A DNA stretch of 21,448 nucleotides from Gonium pectorale (GCA_001584585.1 LSYV01000093.1:198647-220094); one strand, 5' to 3'. Counted from the first letter of the stretch, positions 1-9,508 are shown. Numbers and translations: made by a program. The notes: generated by a model from the sequence alone, not told the origin.

Positions 1-1453
1 GTGGGCGCGGTGGGGCTGTCGTCGCTGGCGTTCGCGCTGCAGGTGTGGCGGGGGGGGAGGGAGGGAGGGAGGTGAAGAGGTGGAGGAGGGAGGGGACGAG
101 GCGGAGGGAGGCGGAGGCGGGGAGAGGCGGAGAGGTAGGGGACGAGGCGGAGGGAGGGGGAGAGGGGCAGAGAGACATCAAGGAGGCAGCAAGGGGCAGA
201 GAGAGAGCGGGAAACGGGGAAGGAGTTGGCGGGGACCACGTAGTCCGCGAGCGAGCGGCGAGGGGCGAGGGGAGAGGCGTGTGGGCGGGAAACGGCCTCG
301 GAGCGGGATCGCACCCCTGCCGCGTACCCAACCGTCGCAGCCAAACAACTTCAGCTCGCCGTCGTGTAACTGCTAACAGCTAACCACTGGCCGGGTGGCC
401 GCGCAGGTGGTGCGCGGCGAGTCGCGGCGCGGCGCCCCGCTGTCGCTGCTGGGCCTGCCGCTGCCGGCGCAGTTTGGCTGGGCGGCGCAGCTGGCGCTGA
501 CGCACGCGCTGGCGCCCGACAGCTCCTTCGCCGGTCACATGGCGGGTGTGCTGGCAGGCATCGCACACACCTACCTGCTGCGGCCGGGTGAGGCGGCAGC
601 AGCCGTGGCGGGGCCGGGCCGGGCCCTCCTCCCCGCCCCCCTCGCTAGGACCGGGTGCTGTAGCCCGCGGGGCATAATGTCTCGCCCTGCTCCCTCTCCC
701 ATCAAACTGTTTGACCCTGCACGTCCCCCTCCCTGTCCTCCCAACGGCACACCCGCCGTCACCGCCCCCTCACGACGTCCGAGGGGCGTGCCCTTCCCGC
801 ACCCTCGATCCCCGCCACCGCCACCGTATGGACCGTCTGTTGCCACCAGCTCGGGGCCGCTCATGCGGTCCCTCGCCGGGCTTTCCCCGCTCCCCCTGTG
901 CCCTCCCGTATGTCCCCGCCTCCGCCCCGTCAGACCCCCGCGTTGCGCGACCCCTTGCCCCCACCCCCCATCCCCCGGCTGCTGCTGCTGCTGTCTGCAC
1001 CACATCCCGTCCCCGCCGCCTTGCTCTCGGCCCGAGACAGCCAGCTGCTCCATCCTCTCTTTCTCAGCCCGACCCGACAGCAACAAGAACCTGCCGCCCC
1101 CCACCCCGGCCCTCACGGGACATACGCTGCTGGCGCCCAGCTCGTCGTTATTCTTTCCCCTTTCCCTTCAACCCCCCTCCCCCGCCGCCGTGCCACACCC
1201 CTCTAACCCCTCCGCAGCGCTGCGCGCCCTGCTGGGCAGCCACGGGCCCAACGGCGGGCGGCCCCGAGTGTACGGCTCCGGCACGCTCAGCGGCCGGCCC
1301 GTGTCCGTGTCCGCCGAGCGCGGCCGCGCCCTACGCCGTCGGCTGCTGCAGGCGCTGTCGCAGCTGGGGGTGGCGGCGGCGGCCATCGCCATCTACGCGT
1401 TCTCCTCGCAGCGCCGCGCGCGCCCGCCGCTGAGCAACTGGAGCCTGCGCTGA
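1..1453 (+). CDS. Rhomboid-family intramembrane serine protease, C-terminal part (5' end outside window)
   Basis: Exons are 1-42, 407-587 and 1218-1453, with phases 0, 1 and stop TGA; together they give the last 152 residues. Rhomboids cleave membrane proteins inside the bilayer with a Ser-His dyad. Here fragment residues 4-13 read VGLSSLAFAL, placing the catalytic Ser at residue 7. The motif FAGHMAGVLAG places the catalytic His at residue 58. The segment between (LLGLPLPAQFGWAAQLAL) fits the loop and helix between the catalytic helices. A further hydrophobic stretch (GVAAAAIAIYAF) near the C terminus may be an extra membrane helix; the tail is basic. The order and spacing resemble plant/animal RHBDD1-type rhomboids. 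The serine motif is GLSS, not the usual GxSG. Intron 1 is a purine-rich GGAG tract and intron 2 is C-rich. The subcellular site cannot be told from this fragment. Confidence 0.85.
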
Positions 1454-2308
1454 CGGGCGCTCGGGGTGAAGGACGCTCGGGGTAACGGCGCCGGTGGTGG
1501 CGGTGATGGCGGTGCCGAGAGTGCAGCTGGGGGTGGCGGCGGCCCCCTGGGGCGGCTCCCGGGGGCAGCGGTGGCGGCGGGGGTGGGCGCTGATGGCGAG
1601 GGGCGACTGGCCCTCACTGCGGAGTCGCGCTGCTCATGCGGCACCCGCGCCTGGCGTCCGCGTCCGGCATGAATACCTGTAGGTTCTATATGATCTAGAA
1701 GATCTATGCATGACAGTGTGAGACAGGCAGGCATGCAGAATGAATACCTGTGTGTATGTGTGCCGGCGTGGCCGCAGGGTGCCCCCCCTGTTGGGTACGG
1801 CATGTGTGCGGGAGCACGTACGCGCACCACGACCCCGATCCCTGCCGCACGTACGGGGGTCGGGGTCGCGGTGGGAATGGTAGGGGGCGGGGGCGGCCGC
1901 AGGGTGGGGCAACTGGGGCGCGGAACGAACGCGGTCTGCCGCCCGGGGGGGGGGCACAGGGCGGTGAAGGGCGCCCCGTCGTCAGCGCAGGGATGCGCGG
2001 GGGCTGCTCGTGAGCGGAGAGGAGTGGGTGTGGTTGTGGGCGAGAGGGCGTGGGTGAGCGGGGGCTGCTCGGGCGCCCTGTGGAGGACGTGAAGGAGTGG
2101 GCGTTGGCGTGGACCGTGGAGGTGTGGGCGCGAGGGCGGCGCTGCTGGCTTTGCGGGGGGCCTGGTGCCCCGCCTGGCTGCCGCACAGTCTCCAACGTTG
2201 GCCGTGCTTGTTCACGAGGGCCTCACACTTATACACACACGGCCGGACGGCGCCCCGACCGCACACGAATCGCACAGCCGCGCACGGTTTTTGACCGCCC
2301 CCATTTTT

Positions 2309-2340
2309 TTTGACTGACGTGTGACAAGTAACCTGTGACC
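2309..2340 (-). repeat. Dispersed GTTAC-type repeat, copy A
   Basis: The plus strand reads TTTGACTGACGTGTGACAAG and continues into GTAACCTGTGACC. It matches copies at 4733-4760 and 6412-6443 apart from a few substitutions. Read on the minus strand it is a TTAC/TCAC-rich motif followed by GTCAGTCAAA and then a G-rich tract, an order shared by all three copies. Confidence 0.5.
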
Positions 2341-3023
2341 GGATAGGGCTGAAGCGCCAACCTGGCTGTACGGCACAGTCTGCGGAGCGAGCCGCGGACC
2401 GTGTACGGGGATGGGTGGGGGGCTGGGTCGGCTGGGTCGGGGGAGCCAGCGAAGGGCGCGCTCGGCCGCCGCCCGTCGCGCCGTGCCGATGCCGTGTGAG
2501 AGCAGTGCGACCGATGCCGTGTGCGCCGCCGCGGCTCGGCGGCGTCGCTGTGGGCCGAGGGGTCCGGGACACACGTCCGTCTGCATACTGGAGGAGGGAT
2601 GGGGGTGGCGGGTGGCGGGTTGGCGCCCAACGCTGGCTCCGGTGCTGAGCCTGGGCTCCTGCGGCTATGTGACCTGGTTGTGTCTCACGCGCGGCCTCCG
2701 GTGGGCGACCCTGCCGACGACGCCACGCTCGGTGCGTGTGCCAAAAATGTGCCCAAATAATGCGTCCACTCGGCTGGCTGCCAATGGCTGCCTGACGAGC
2801 GTTCGCACGCCCCCCCCCACCTCACGGCCTGGCTACGGCGGACATGACACACGTCACCCATAACCTGAGAGGACTAAGCGCAGGCGCCGGCGTAGGTCGC
2901 TGCGCTGCTGGGGCCGGTTTGCTGCGCGCGTCCGTGCGTCCGTGCGTCCCTGCGCGGGGGGCCCGCTTGCAGGGCCTGCTGCATGCGAGGCGGGATGCCC
3001 GAGTCGTGTGTACGAGAGCGAGG

Positions 3024-3035
3024 TTACACGTTACA
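3024..3035 (-). terminator. Candidate polyadenylation signals (two TGTAA) for the MYB transcript
   Basis: The minus strand carries TGTAACGTGTAA here. TGTAA is the usual polyadenylation signal in Chlamydomonas and Volvox, and I saw no earlier minus-strand TGTAA downstream of the MYB stop codon at 4848. Use of this site would give a 3' UTR of about 1.8 kb. The motif also resembles the dispersed TGTAACC repeat, so the assignment is weak. Confidence 0.25.
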
Positions 3036-3920
3036 GGGACGGGGCACGGAGGGAGGCCCGCGCAGCACACACCCCCACCCACCCACACATACACACGGCG
3101 GCGGCGGCGACGCACGCGCGAGCGACCAAGCCGGCCATGCACCCGGCCGGTGCCGGGCTACCGGCGCGGCAGCCACTTACGGCAGACCGCGTCGTCCCGC
3201 ACAACGGCCTCGACCGTACGTCACAAGCACTGGTGCAAATGTACGGCAGTGCGAGTGCTGGCAGAACCGCGGCAGTGATCTTGCAGACGGCGGGGAACCG
3301 CGGTGCGTATGCGATGTACCGGTACGGCGTGCGGGCCTGCAGTACAGGTCCGTCCCAACATCCCAACATCAGGAGCCTTCCCTGGCCTGGGCCGAGGCGC
3401 TGGACTGGAGGACTGGACGACTGACGGATAGAGCACAAACAAAGAAACGCCGGGAGCCGCCGGCCCCAAAGCCGCCACTATCGCGCCACGGCCCTACGCA
3501 AAGTGCTTGGGCGCAGCGGCCCGCCTCTGCGACCTCTGCGAACACGCGGGCCGCAGACACACGCAGCTGCAGAGCCAGGGGTCTTACCTCCCCCCCATCA
3601 CCCCTCCCAAGCCATGCCAGCGACACGCAAGCGTGCGACCCAACCCCCACCCCCGACCCACACCCCACACACCCCACCCACACCCCAACCCCGTTGGCAC
3701 CCGACGCCCGAGGCCCGAGGCCAATAGCTCACTTCCTGCCAACCTGACCCGCCGGCGGCAGGTATCAAGCCCAAGCTCGGAAACGCATCACTGCGCAAAA
3801 TGTATGATGGAGCATCACCGCACAAACGTGAGCCCTGTCACGCCATGCGGTACGGTGTCACTGCAGATTTCTCTTTTGTCACTGGTATGCCGGACCCGGA
3901 TGCGCTGCATAGCTGACAAC

Positions 3921-3990
3921 AAAAAACGAGAACCCGAAACGGGGAAGGCAGCCTCTACGGACATACACACCCGAGGGTGTGATGTTTCCA
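3921..3990. repeat. Dispersed ~65 bp repeat, copy 1
   Basis: This stretch includes GGCAGCCTCTACGG, CATACACACCCG and GATGTTTCC. It matches 13169-13236 in the same orientation at roughly 80% identity by eye; similarity ends abruptly on both sides. Function unknown; it is likely a remnant of a dispersed element. Confidence 0.6.
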
Positions 3991-4542
3991 GCAGGGCGCC
4001 GAGTACAGGGCATGGCGGGCGACAACCCCCTTCAGGTGACAATCGATCTGGGCAAGAGGCACCCTTCACCGCGACCCCCAACCACCACCACAAGTTCTTT
4101 AATTGAGTATGCGATGTGTCCGCGACGCCATCCGTTTCCTTTCTTCATTACCCTCCCCCCGCCCCGCCCCAGAGCGTCTCCCCACGGAGCACCCCACGGA
4201 GCACCCCGCAGCATTCCACGCTGCCAGGCTGCCGTAACTGGATCCATTCAAACGCCAAACACCGCATGCCGTAAGTCAGTCGTCATGAGCTTGTAGGTCA
4301 GAATCAATCTTCGAAATAGCGGGGACCCGGGGTGGCAGATCCATACACGAATAGTACAGCACACGCCGTACACGCACGGTGCACGAGCCGGGCCGTACAG
4401 GTGCTGATACACAGTCCTAATCAGGAACACGTTGCACGATGTTATGCATCTGGTGACGTCAAGCCGGAGGCCAAACGCGATGCCAAATCAGTTCAAGCCA
4501 CAAGCAGTGTGGAGACGCTCCAGAGATGCCTGGACAAGGCTT

Positions 4543-4615
4543 GAAAAAAAGAGAAATCTGCACACTGCACACTGCAGGCTGCATCAAAAAATAGAAACCT
4601 GCACACTGCAGGCTG
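4543..4615. repeat. Direct repeat of ~32-39 bp in two copies
   Basis: Copy 1 (4543-4581) and copy 2 (4584-4615) both run from an A-tract followed by (A/T)GAAA(T/C)CTGCACACTG to GCAGGCTG. Copy 1 has an additional CACACTG unit. It lies just downstream of the MYB stop codon, probably within the 3' UTR, so a transcript would carry the complement. Confidence 0.6.
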
Positions 4616-4732
4616 TCTGGGATGCCAGGCACGCCATACTTCGGCGTCAGGCGCTGAAGCGGGGTAGAGACGAGGACCATAACCCGCTCCCCCACCCCAG
4701 TATTCGCAATTCGTCCATGGCCCCCCCCCGGC

Positions 4733-4760
4733 TTTGACGGACGTGTAACCTGTAACCTGC
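4733..4760 (-). repeat. Dispersed GTTAC-type repeat, copy B
   Basis: The plus strand reads TTTGACGGACGTGTAACC and then TGTAACCTGC. This is the clearest of three copies in the window. It lies about 90 bases downstream of the MYB stop codon. The minus strand reads CAGGTTACAGGTTACACG, then GTCCGTCAAAG and a G-run. Confidence 0.6.
4744..4755 (+). terminator. Candidate TGTAA signals for a plus-strand transcript
   Basis: TGTAA occurs at 4744-4748 and 4751-4755, the first plus-strand TGTAA that I saw after the rhomboid stop codon. That would require a 3.3 kb 3' UTR overlapping the MYB 3' UTR, which is improbable; the motifs belong to the dispersed repeat. Listed only because no nearer signal was seen. 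Confidence 0.12.
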
Positions 4761-4847
4761 TTGGACAGCTTGGCTCGCTTGATCCCGATCCGACCGCCGC
4801 CGCCACCGCCGCCTTGCTCGCGCCGCATGCAGCCCGGGCGGCCTCCC

Positions 4848-7607
4848 CTACATGAGAGCCTCCGCGTGGAAGCGGGCGCGGCGAATGGCGTCCACCTCCA
4901 GCCGGGGCCCGTGTTGCCACACGGGCCGCGGCGGCAGCATCATGTACTGCGGCGGCTGCGGGGGCGCCAACGCAAAGGCAGCCGCCGCGTACGCGCCGCC
5001 GGCGCCGGCGCCGGCAACTCCACCGCCCGCCTGGTGCGCCACTCCCGGTGCGGCCGTCATCCCCCCGTGGAGGCCGTAATGCTGCTGGGGCACCAAGCCT
5101 GGCTCTGACAGGGCGGCCAGGGCGAAGGGCGCGGGGGCAGAGGTGGCGGGGCGCAGCGGCGGTGGCGGCTGGTGGTGCGGCTCCCACGGGGCCGTGAGGC
5201 CGGGCAGGGAGTGGAAGGGGAGGACGCTGCCGTACGATGGCGCCGCCGTCGCCGGGGGCGTTTGGATGAGCTGGTTTTGCAGGGCGGGTGCCAGCTGCTG
5301 GGGGTGGAAGGCCCCAGCCGAGACCCGGCCCCAGCCCGGGACGGGGGCGGGGGCAGGTGCCCAGGCCTGGGTGGCGGCCGCGGCCTGAGCCGCTGGGCAG
5401 CCAGTGGCGTGGAAGCCGCAGGCGCAGTCTGAGCGGCACTGGGGGCGCAGAGGGAGGGTGGGAAGCGCGGGCCAGTGGGTTTAGAAGAGTATCTCAGTAT
5501 AAAAGCCTTGGGCGATTTTCACGCCGCCCGTCGAAACCGGCTGAGAGCTTTGGGGCGAAGGGGGTTTTCCCGGCGCTGCACCATGGGGCGCGGCCGTCCC
5601 GCCGGTGGTCCGTCGCATGCATGTACCGCCAGGCCGGTTAACGGGCTATCAACGGGTTACTGAGCCCGAACCCAGGCCGAGCCGGCCAATCCTTGACCCT
5701 GACTTGACGCCCAAGACCGACGCCGCCCAAGCGAAACGCGGGGGGAGGGGGGGCGCGCGGGGGAAGCGAGGCAACTGGACAATTTGCCTTCTCCCACAAC
5801 TCGACGTGCGCAATCAGGGCTCAGCGCTCGCATGCAATGACATGCCCCGCCCCCAGCCCCGCCCCCTGCCCCGCCCCCAGCCCCGCCCCCTGCCCAGACA
5901 TTCGCACCGGAGCCAACCTCGCCAGGCCCCCGCCAGGCCCCCGCCAGGCCCCCGCGACCGCAGACCAGCCCGAACCGCGCCCATCCTTGTTTCACGCCAC
6001 CCCCTGCGTGCACACACGCAAACAATGCTACCGGTAGCAGCTATGGCATCGTTCCGGCCCCCCCTCATGCCGCCCCGCCAGACCTCAAAGACTGCATACC
6101 TGCTGTTGTGGGGTGTCCCGGTGGTGGTCCGCCTCCCCGAACCCGGACCCGGGTAACGGATGCCCTAGCTCGGCGGCGAAGTGGGCGTCGATCTCGCGGG
6201 TGTCCCAGAAAGAGGGGGGCGAGGGGGAGGGGAAGGCGCCGCCAGACCAGGAGGCGCGCCTGCCGCGGCGCAGGTCTCTGCCGGGCGTGCTCTCGCGGCC
6301 TGTGCGTGGGGCCGGGGGGGGGAAGGGTCGGGGGCAGGGGGGGGGGGGCAGCGGTGGGCGGGGATGGGCGGGGATGGGCAGGGAAGGACAATCCCTCCCT
6401 CCTTCAGATGCTTTGACGGACGTATGACCTGTAACCTGTAACCCGTACGAATGCATGCACGCTGGGCGACGAGCAAGCATGGCACGGCACCGCACGGCAC
6501 CGCACGGCACCGCACGTGCGATTGGGCGGTTGGGGAAGGTTAGTGCTGCAGCCCGGGTCGCGACCGCCCGGATCGCGACCGCCCGGATCGCGACCGCCCA
6601 GGTCGCGACCGCACGACCGCACGACCGCGGCGCGCTGGACCGATAACGACGCGACCGCATCCCCGTCCCCGGGGGGTGTTCACGGTATGACTGGGGCCTG
6701 GCTGATGAGAGCATCATGCTCCATGCGCTGCGGACCGTTCCCCACCTTCACCACACACACACACACACACACACACACATTCCAGTAGTCCCAGTACCCA
6801 CCCGCCCACCCTCCCTTCCACGACCAGCTCACCCCGCCCTCCCTCCCTTGCGTTGCCCCGCAGGGCCGCATCGAGGGGGCACAGCCAGTCGCCTTCTTGG
6901 CCGCCGCCGCCGCCGCCGCCGTCACCTCCCTCGCCACCGCGCCGCCCCAGCTGCTCGTCCCGCTCGGCTAGGCGCTGTCCCAGGGTGCGGAGGCACGCCT
7001 CAAAGCTCGCATCCCCCGGTCCCTGTGGCCCCTGTGGCCCCTGTGGCCCCTGCGGTCGCGCGGTCCGCTCTGCCGCATCAAGTGCCTCGCGCAGCGGCCC
7101 TGGCATCCCGTACGACGCGAACACGAACGGCGCCGGGTGCTGCGGGCTCTCGGTGCGCTGCTGGCCGAGCGCCCCGCTGTCGCCGGTCCCAATGGCGCCT
7201 CCGACGCAGGGGTGATAGGCTCCGGAAGGCGGCTCCAGCAACGGAACCGCTTGCTCGGCGCCGGCGCTGGCATTCGAGGTGGCGGCGGTGCGGAAGGAGT
7301 GCGAGCCGTCGCGGGCTGTGCTGCCGGCGGAGCCCTTGCGGCCCACTTTGCCCCTCGCAGCGGACCCCTCGTCCACCGCCTCCGCCTTGCGCTCTCCCTC
7401 GCTGGCATTCCACGCCGCCATGGCCGCGCCGCAGCTGTCGCCGTTACCGCCGCCATCGCCGTTGCCGCCGCCGCCACCGCCGCCGCCGGGCCCCACACTT
7501 GGCACCGGCGGCATGGCGCGGGGTCGCCCCCCGGCGCGCTCGTCGCACGGCATCTCGTGGCGCTGTCCGTCATCGTTGCCGCTACCGTTGCCGTTGGTGG
7601 TGGTTTG

Positions 7608-7644
<37 letters not shown>

Positions 7645-9497
7645 TGGCCGAGGGGAAGGCAGCGGTTGCGATCCACTTCGCCAGCGACGGGGACCCGGCT
7701 CTTGCCGCGACCCATGATCCAGATCTCGGGCCTTGGGTCTCTCATGGCCGGGCTTGTTCCATCAGCGTCCGACAGGTAGTGGTCTATGTCCACCAGAAAG
7801 GCCTTCAACGGCACCAGCTTGTGAGCGGCGGCCAGCTCCCTGTACTCCTCCTTGGCCTTCTTCACGGCATCGGCGTTGTCTGCGGCCGCAGCCCCGTCCT
7901 CCCCCTCACGTCGCCGCTTTCCTCTGCGGCCTGCCTCCTGCGGCTCCTTGCTGGCCACGTCCACCAGGAGTATGTACAGGTACAGGAGGGTGTGCACCTT
8001 TTGCAGCTCCTTGGCTCGCCCTCTGGAGGACCTGCATGTGCGGTTCGGGTCGGGTCGGGTGGGGTCGGGTTGGGGACGGGTGGGGTGGGGTCGGGTGGGG
8101 TCGGGTGGGGTCGGGTGAGGTCGGGTGGGGTTGGGTGGGGTCGGGTGGGGTCGGAGTCGGGTCGGGTGGGGTCGGGTGGGGTCGGGTGGGGGTCGGGCGG
8201 GGTGGGGTCGGGTGGGGTCGGGTGGGGTCGTGCAGCTGCGAAAATCGGTGGACCGTGGGCGCATAGGAGGCATGAGGCCGGAGCAGCACCGCATAGGCTG
8301 ACAAAGGTGCGCATTCGCGGGGAAGGGGACAGCCCAGGGTGCTTGCAGGCCTTGCTTGTAGGGCCCCTGTTCCGCAGCGTCAGTTGCCCCTAGATCCCAT
8401 CTCCCAAAGCCCGCCGATCGCCTGGCCCGTTGTTGTAAATAAAAGTCTGCGTCTTGCGGGCACTGCCCACTCTCCCACCCCACCCCGCACTGCGCACCAG
8501 CAGTTCTTGATCGCGTTAGCGGACCGTGCGGGCAGGTACTTGGCGATCTTAGCCCACATGTTGCCGAACTTGCTGTGTGCCATGATCAACACACATTCCT
8601 GCGGGTGCGGACGGGTACGGGCGCGTACGGCGGTTCGGGGAGCGGAAGGCAGGGGGGGGCAGGGGCGGGACGAGCGAGCAAGGACCCGATGCCGGTGCGT
8701 GCCTGGGCAGTGGGTACCCAGGGGGGCGCGAAACAACAGCAAGGCATACGGCAGACGCGGGCTCATGGCTCCTGTGGGACCTGAGGGGCCGCGAGCGAGG
8801 CGGGAGCCTGTCTGGGCCTGCGGGTGAGCGAGCGAGCGGACTGAGCGGCGGGTGGCGCCACCTGGGCAATGGGTGTGGGTGTGGCTGGGCTGCCGGCGGC
8901 TGCCGTGCGTACAGGCAGTGCAGCATACAAGCCTGCAGGGCTGGCTTAGCACCACCGAAAGGAGGAAGCAGGCGAGGAAGCCAAACGGGAGACGGTGTTC
9001 GGCAGGTCAGGGGGTAGGGGCAGCTCGGCAGCGGGAAACGTCCTGGCACGCGGCACCACTCGACGTTTTAGGCTGGAAAACAAGCGGATTACGGTTCTTG
9101 CATGTTAATGATGCACGCCGTTCCGACGCGATGCAGATACCGGCATTACACCCGCCCCGGCCAACCATCCCCCACCGACACGACCGGGTTCCCTTCTTCA
9201 TACCCCCCCCCGCCCCCGCCCCCGCCCCCGCACCTCCTTAAGCGTGAAGGCACCTTTCTTGATGCCTGGACGCAAGTCGCTCAGCCACTTTTCGCGGCAC
9301 TGCTTGGCAGTGCGGCCGGGGACCGCTCGTGCAACGACCGGCCAGTCAATGTTGTCGGCATTCGCGGCCCCGGGCATCACCTCGCTTACGGCCTGAGCGA
9401 GAATGAGCTTTTCTCCATCAGACCACGCGGTGTTGGTGCCCTTAACGCTGTGCTTCTTTTGAGCCTTGGCGTCGTGGCATTTCTTCTTACGGGCCAT
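4848..9497 (-). CDS. R2R3-MYB DNA-binding transcription factor with long low-complexity C-terminal region
   Basis: Exons on the minus strand are 9497-9234, 8598-8498, 8031-6833, 6299-6100 and 5438-4848. The junction phases are 0, 2, 1 and 0, and the total is 784 codons plus stop. A basic head (MARKKK, residues 1-20) precedes repeat R2, with Trp at 25, 52 and 71, and GRTAKQCREKW as the recognition helix. Repeat R3 has Phe84, Trp103 and Trp122, with WAKIAKYLPARSANAIKNCW. Trp122 is built across the exon 2/3 junction, which strongly supports the model. These repeats bind DNA in the nucleus. The rest has a Leu-rich helix (about 129-147), a basic nuclear-import-like stretch (157-163), a conserved-looking segment with KAFLVDIDHYL (198-208), 11 Asp (252-262), a Gly run, GPQ repeats (about 449-460), a DTREIDAHFAAELGHP segment in exon 4, and a Pro/Ala/Gln-rich end closing with RLEVDAIRRARFHAEALM. 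Target genes are unknown. Confidence 0.9.
5844..5953. repeat. GC-rich tandem repeats in MYB intron 4
   Basis: Two perfect 24-bp units occupy 5844-5891 (GCCCCGCCCCCAGCCCCGCC type). Three 11-bp GCCAGGCCCCC units occupy 5921-5953. Both lie in the 661 bp intron between exons 4 and 5 of the MYB gene. Confidence 0.75.
6412..6443 (-). repeat. Dispersed GTTAC-type repeat, copy C
   Basis: The plus strand reads CTTTGACGGACGTATGACC, then TGTAACCTGTAACCC. It lies inside MYB intron 3, about 110 bases upstream of the exon 4 acceptor in transcript direction. It matches copies A and B. Confidence 0.55.
6481..6615. repeat. Two short tandem arrays in MYB intron 3
   Basis: At 6481-6515 a 10-bp unit (CGCACGGCAC) repeats about three times. 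At 6556-6615 a 15-bp unit (GGTCGCGACCGCCCG) repeats four times, each unit carrying the TCGCGA palindrome, followed by short CGACCGCA units. Confidence 0.75.
6752..6779. repeat. (CA)14 microsatellite in MYB intron 3
   Basis: An uninterrupted CA dinucleotide run lies about 55 bases inside the intron from the exon 3 donor. It is GT-rich in the transcript sense. Confidence 0.95.
8041..8228. repeat. G-rich 10-bp tandem array in MYB intron 2
   Basis: About 190 bases of plus strand made of GGGTGGGGTC units and shortened GGGTC variants. It lies almost against the acceptor of exon 3, separated only by the short sequence ending in CATGCAG. The pre-mRNA is therefore a CCCGACCCCAC run, acting as an unusually long C-rich tract before the splice site. 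The plus strand, which is the template strand, has many GGG runs that could form G-quadruplexes. Confidence 0.9.
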
Positions 9498-9508
9498 TCT
9501 GGCGGGTC

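Larger units (their letters stand above)
1454..4847. other. Convergent intergenic region, no recognisable gene
   Basis: This 3.4 kb lies between the stop codons of the rhomboid (plus) and MYB (minus) genes, so it should hold both 3' UTRs. Open frames here are low-complexity Arg/Pro/Ala/Thr strings without recognisable domains, and I found no splice-consistent gene. Contents include a GTACG-rich and GT-rich stretch at about 1740-1860, CA/CCCA-rich simple sequence at 3058-3105 and 3645-3700, a 12-base direct repeat ATGAATACCTGT at 1669 and 1740, two copies of the GACGGACGTGTAACC-type repeat, and one copy of a 65 bp dispersed repeat near 3921-3990. Confidence 0.6.

Noticed and set aside
395..1453. 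Single 352-codon plus-strand open frame
   Set aside because: Only its two ends are coding. The middle is intron 2 (588-1217), read through because C-rich sequence lacks stops; the splice sites and rhomboid motifs define the true exons.
4459..5439. Minus-strand 326-codon frame over MYB exon 5
   Set aside because: It is Arg/Pro-rich noise. The neighbouring frame continues in phase from exon 4 and ends with the regular RLEVDAIRRARFHAEALM terminus.
7137..8393. Plus-strand 418-codon open frame over the MYB exon
   Set aside because: It is antisense to a well-supported exon; its Val/Gly/Arg runs mirror the Asp and Pro repeats.
6714..8483. Single 589-codon minus-strand open frame as one exon
   Set aside because: Its upstream part translates the repeated GGGTC intron into PDPTRP strings. 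The real exon is 8031-6833, bounded by a GCATGCAG acceptor and GTGAGC donor with matching phases.
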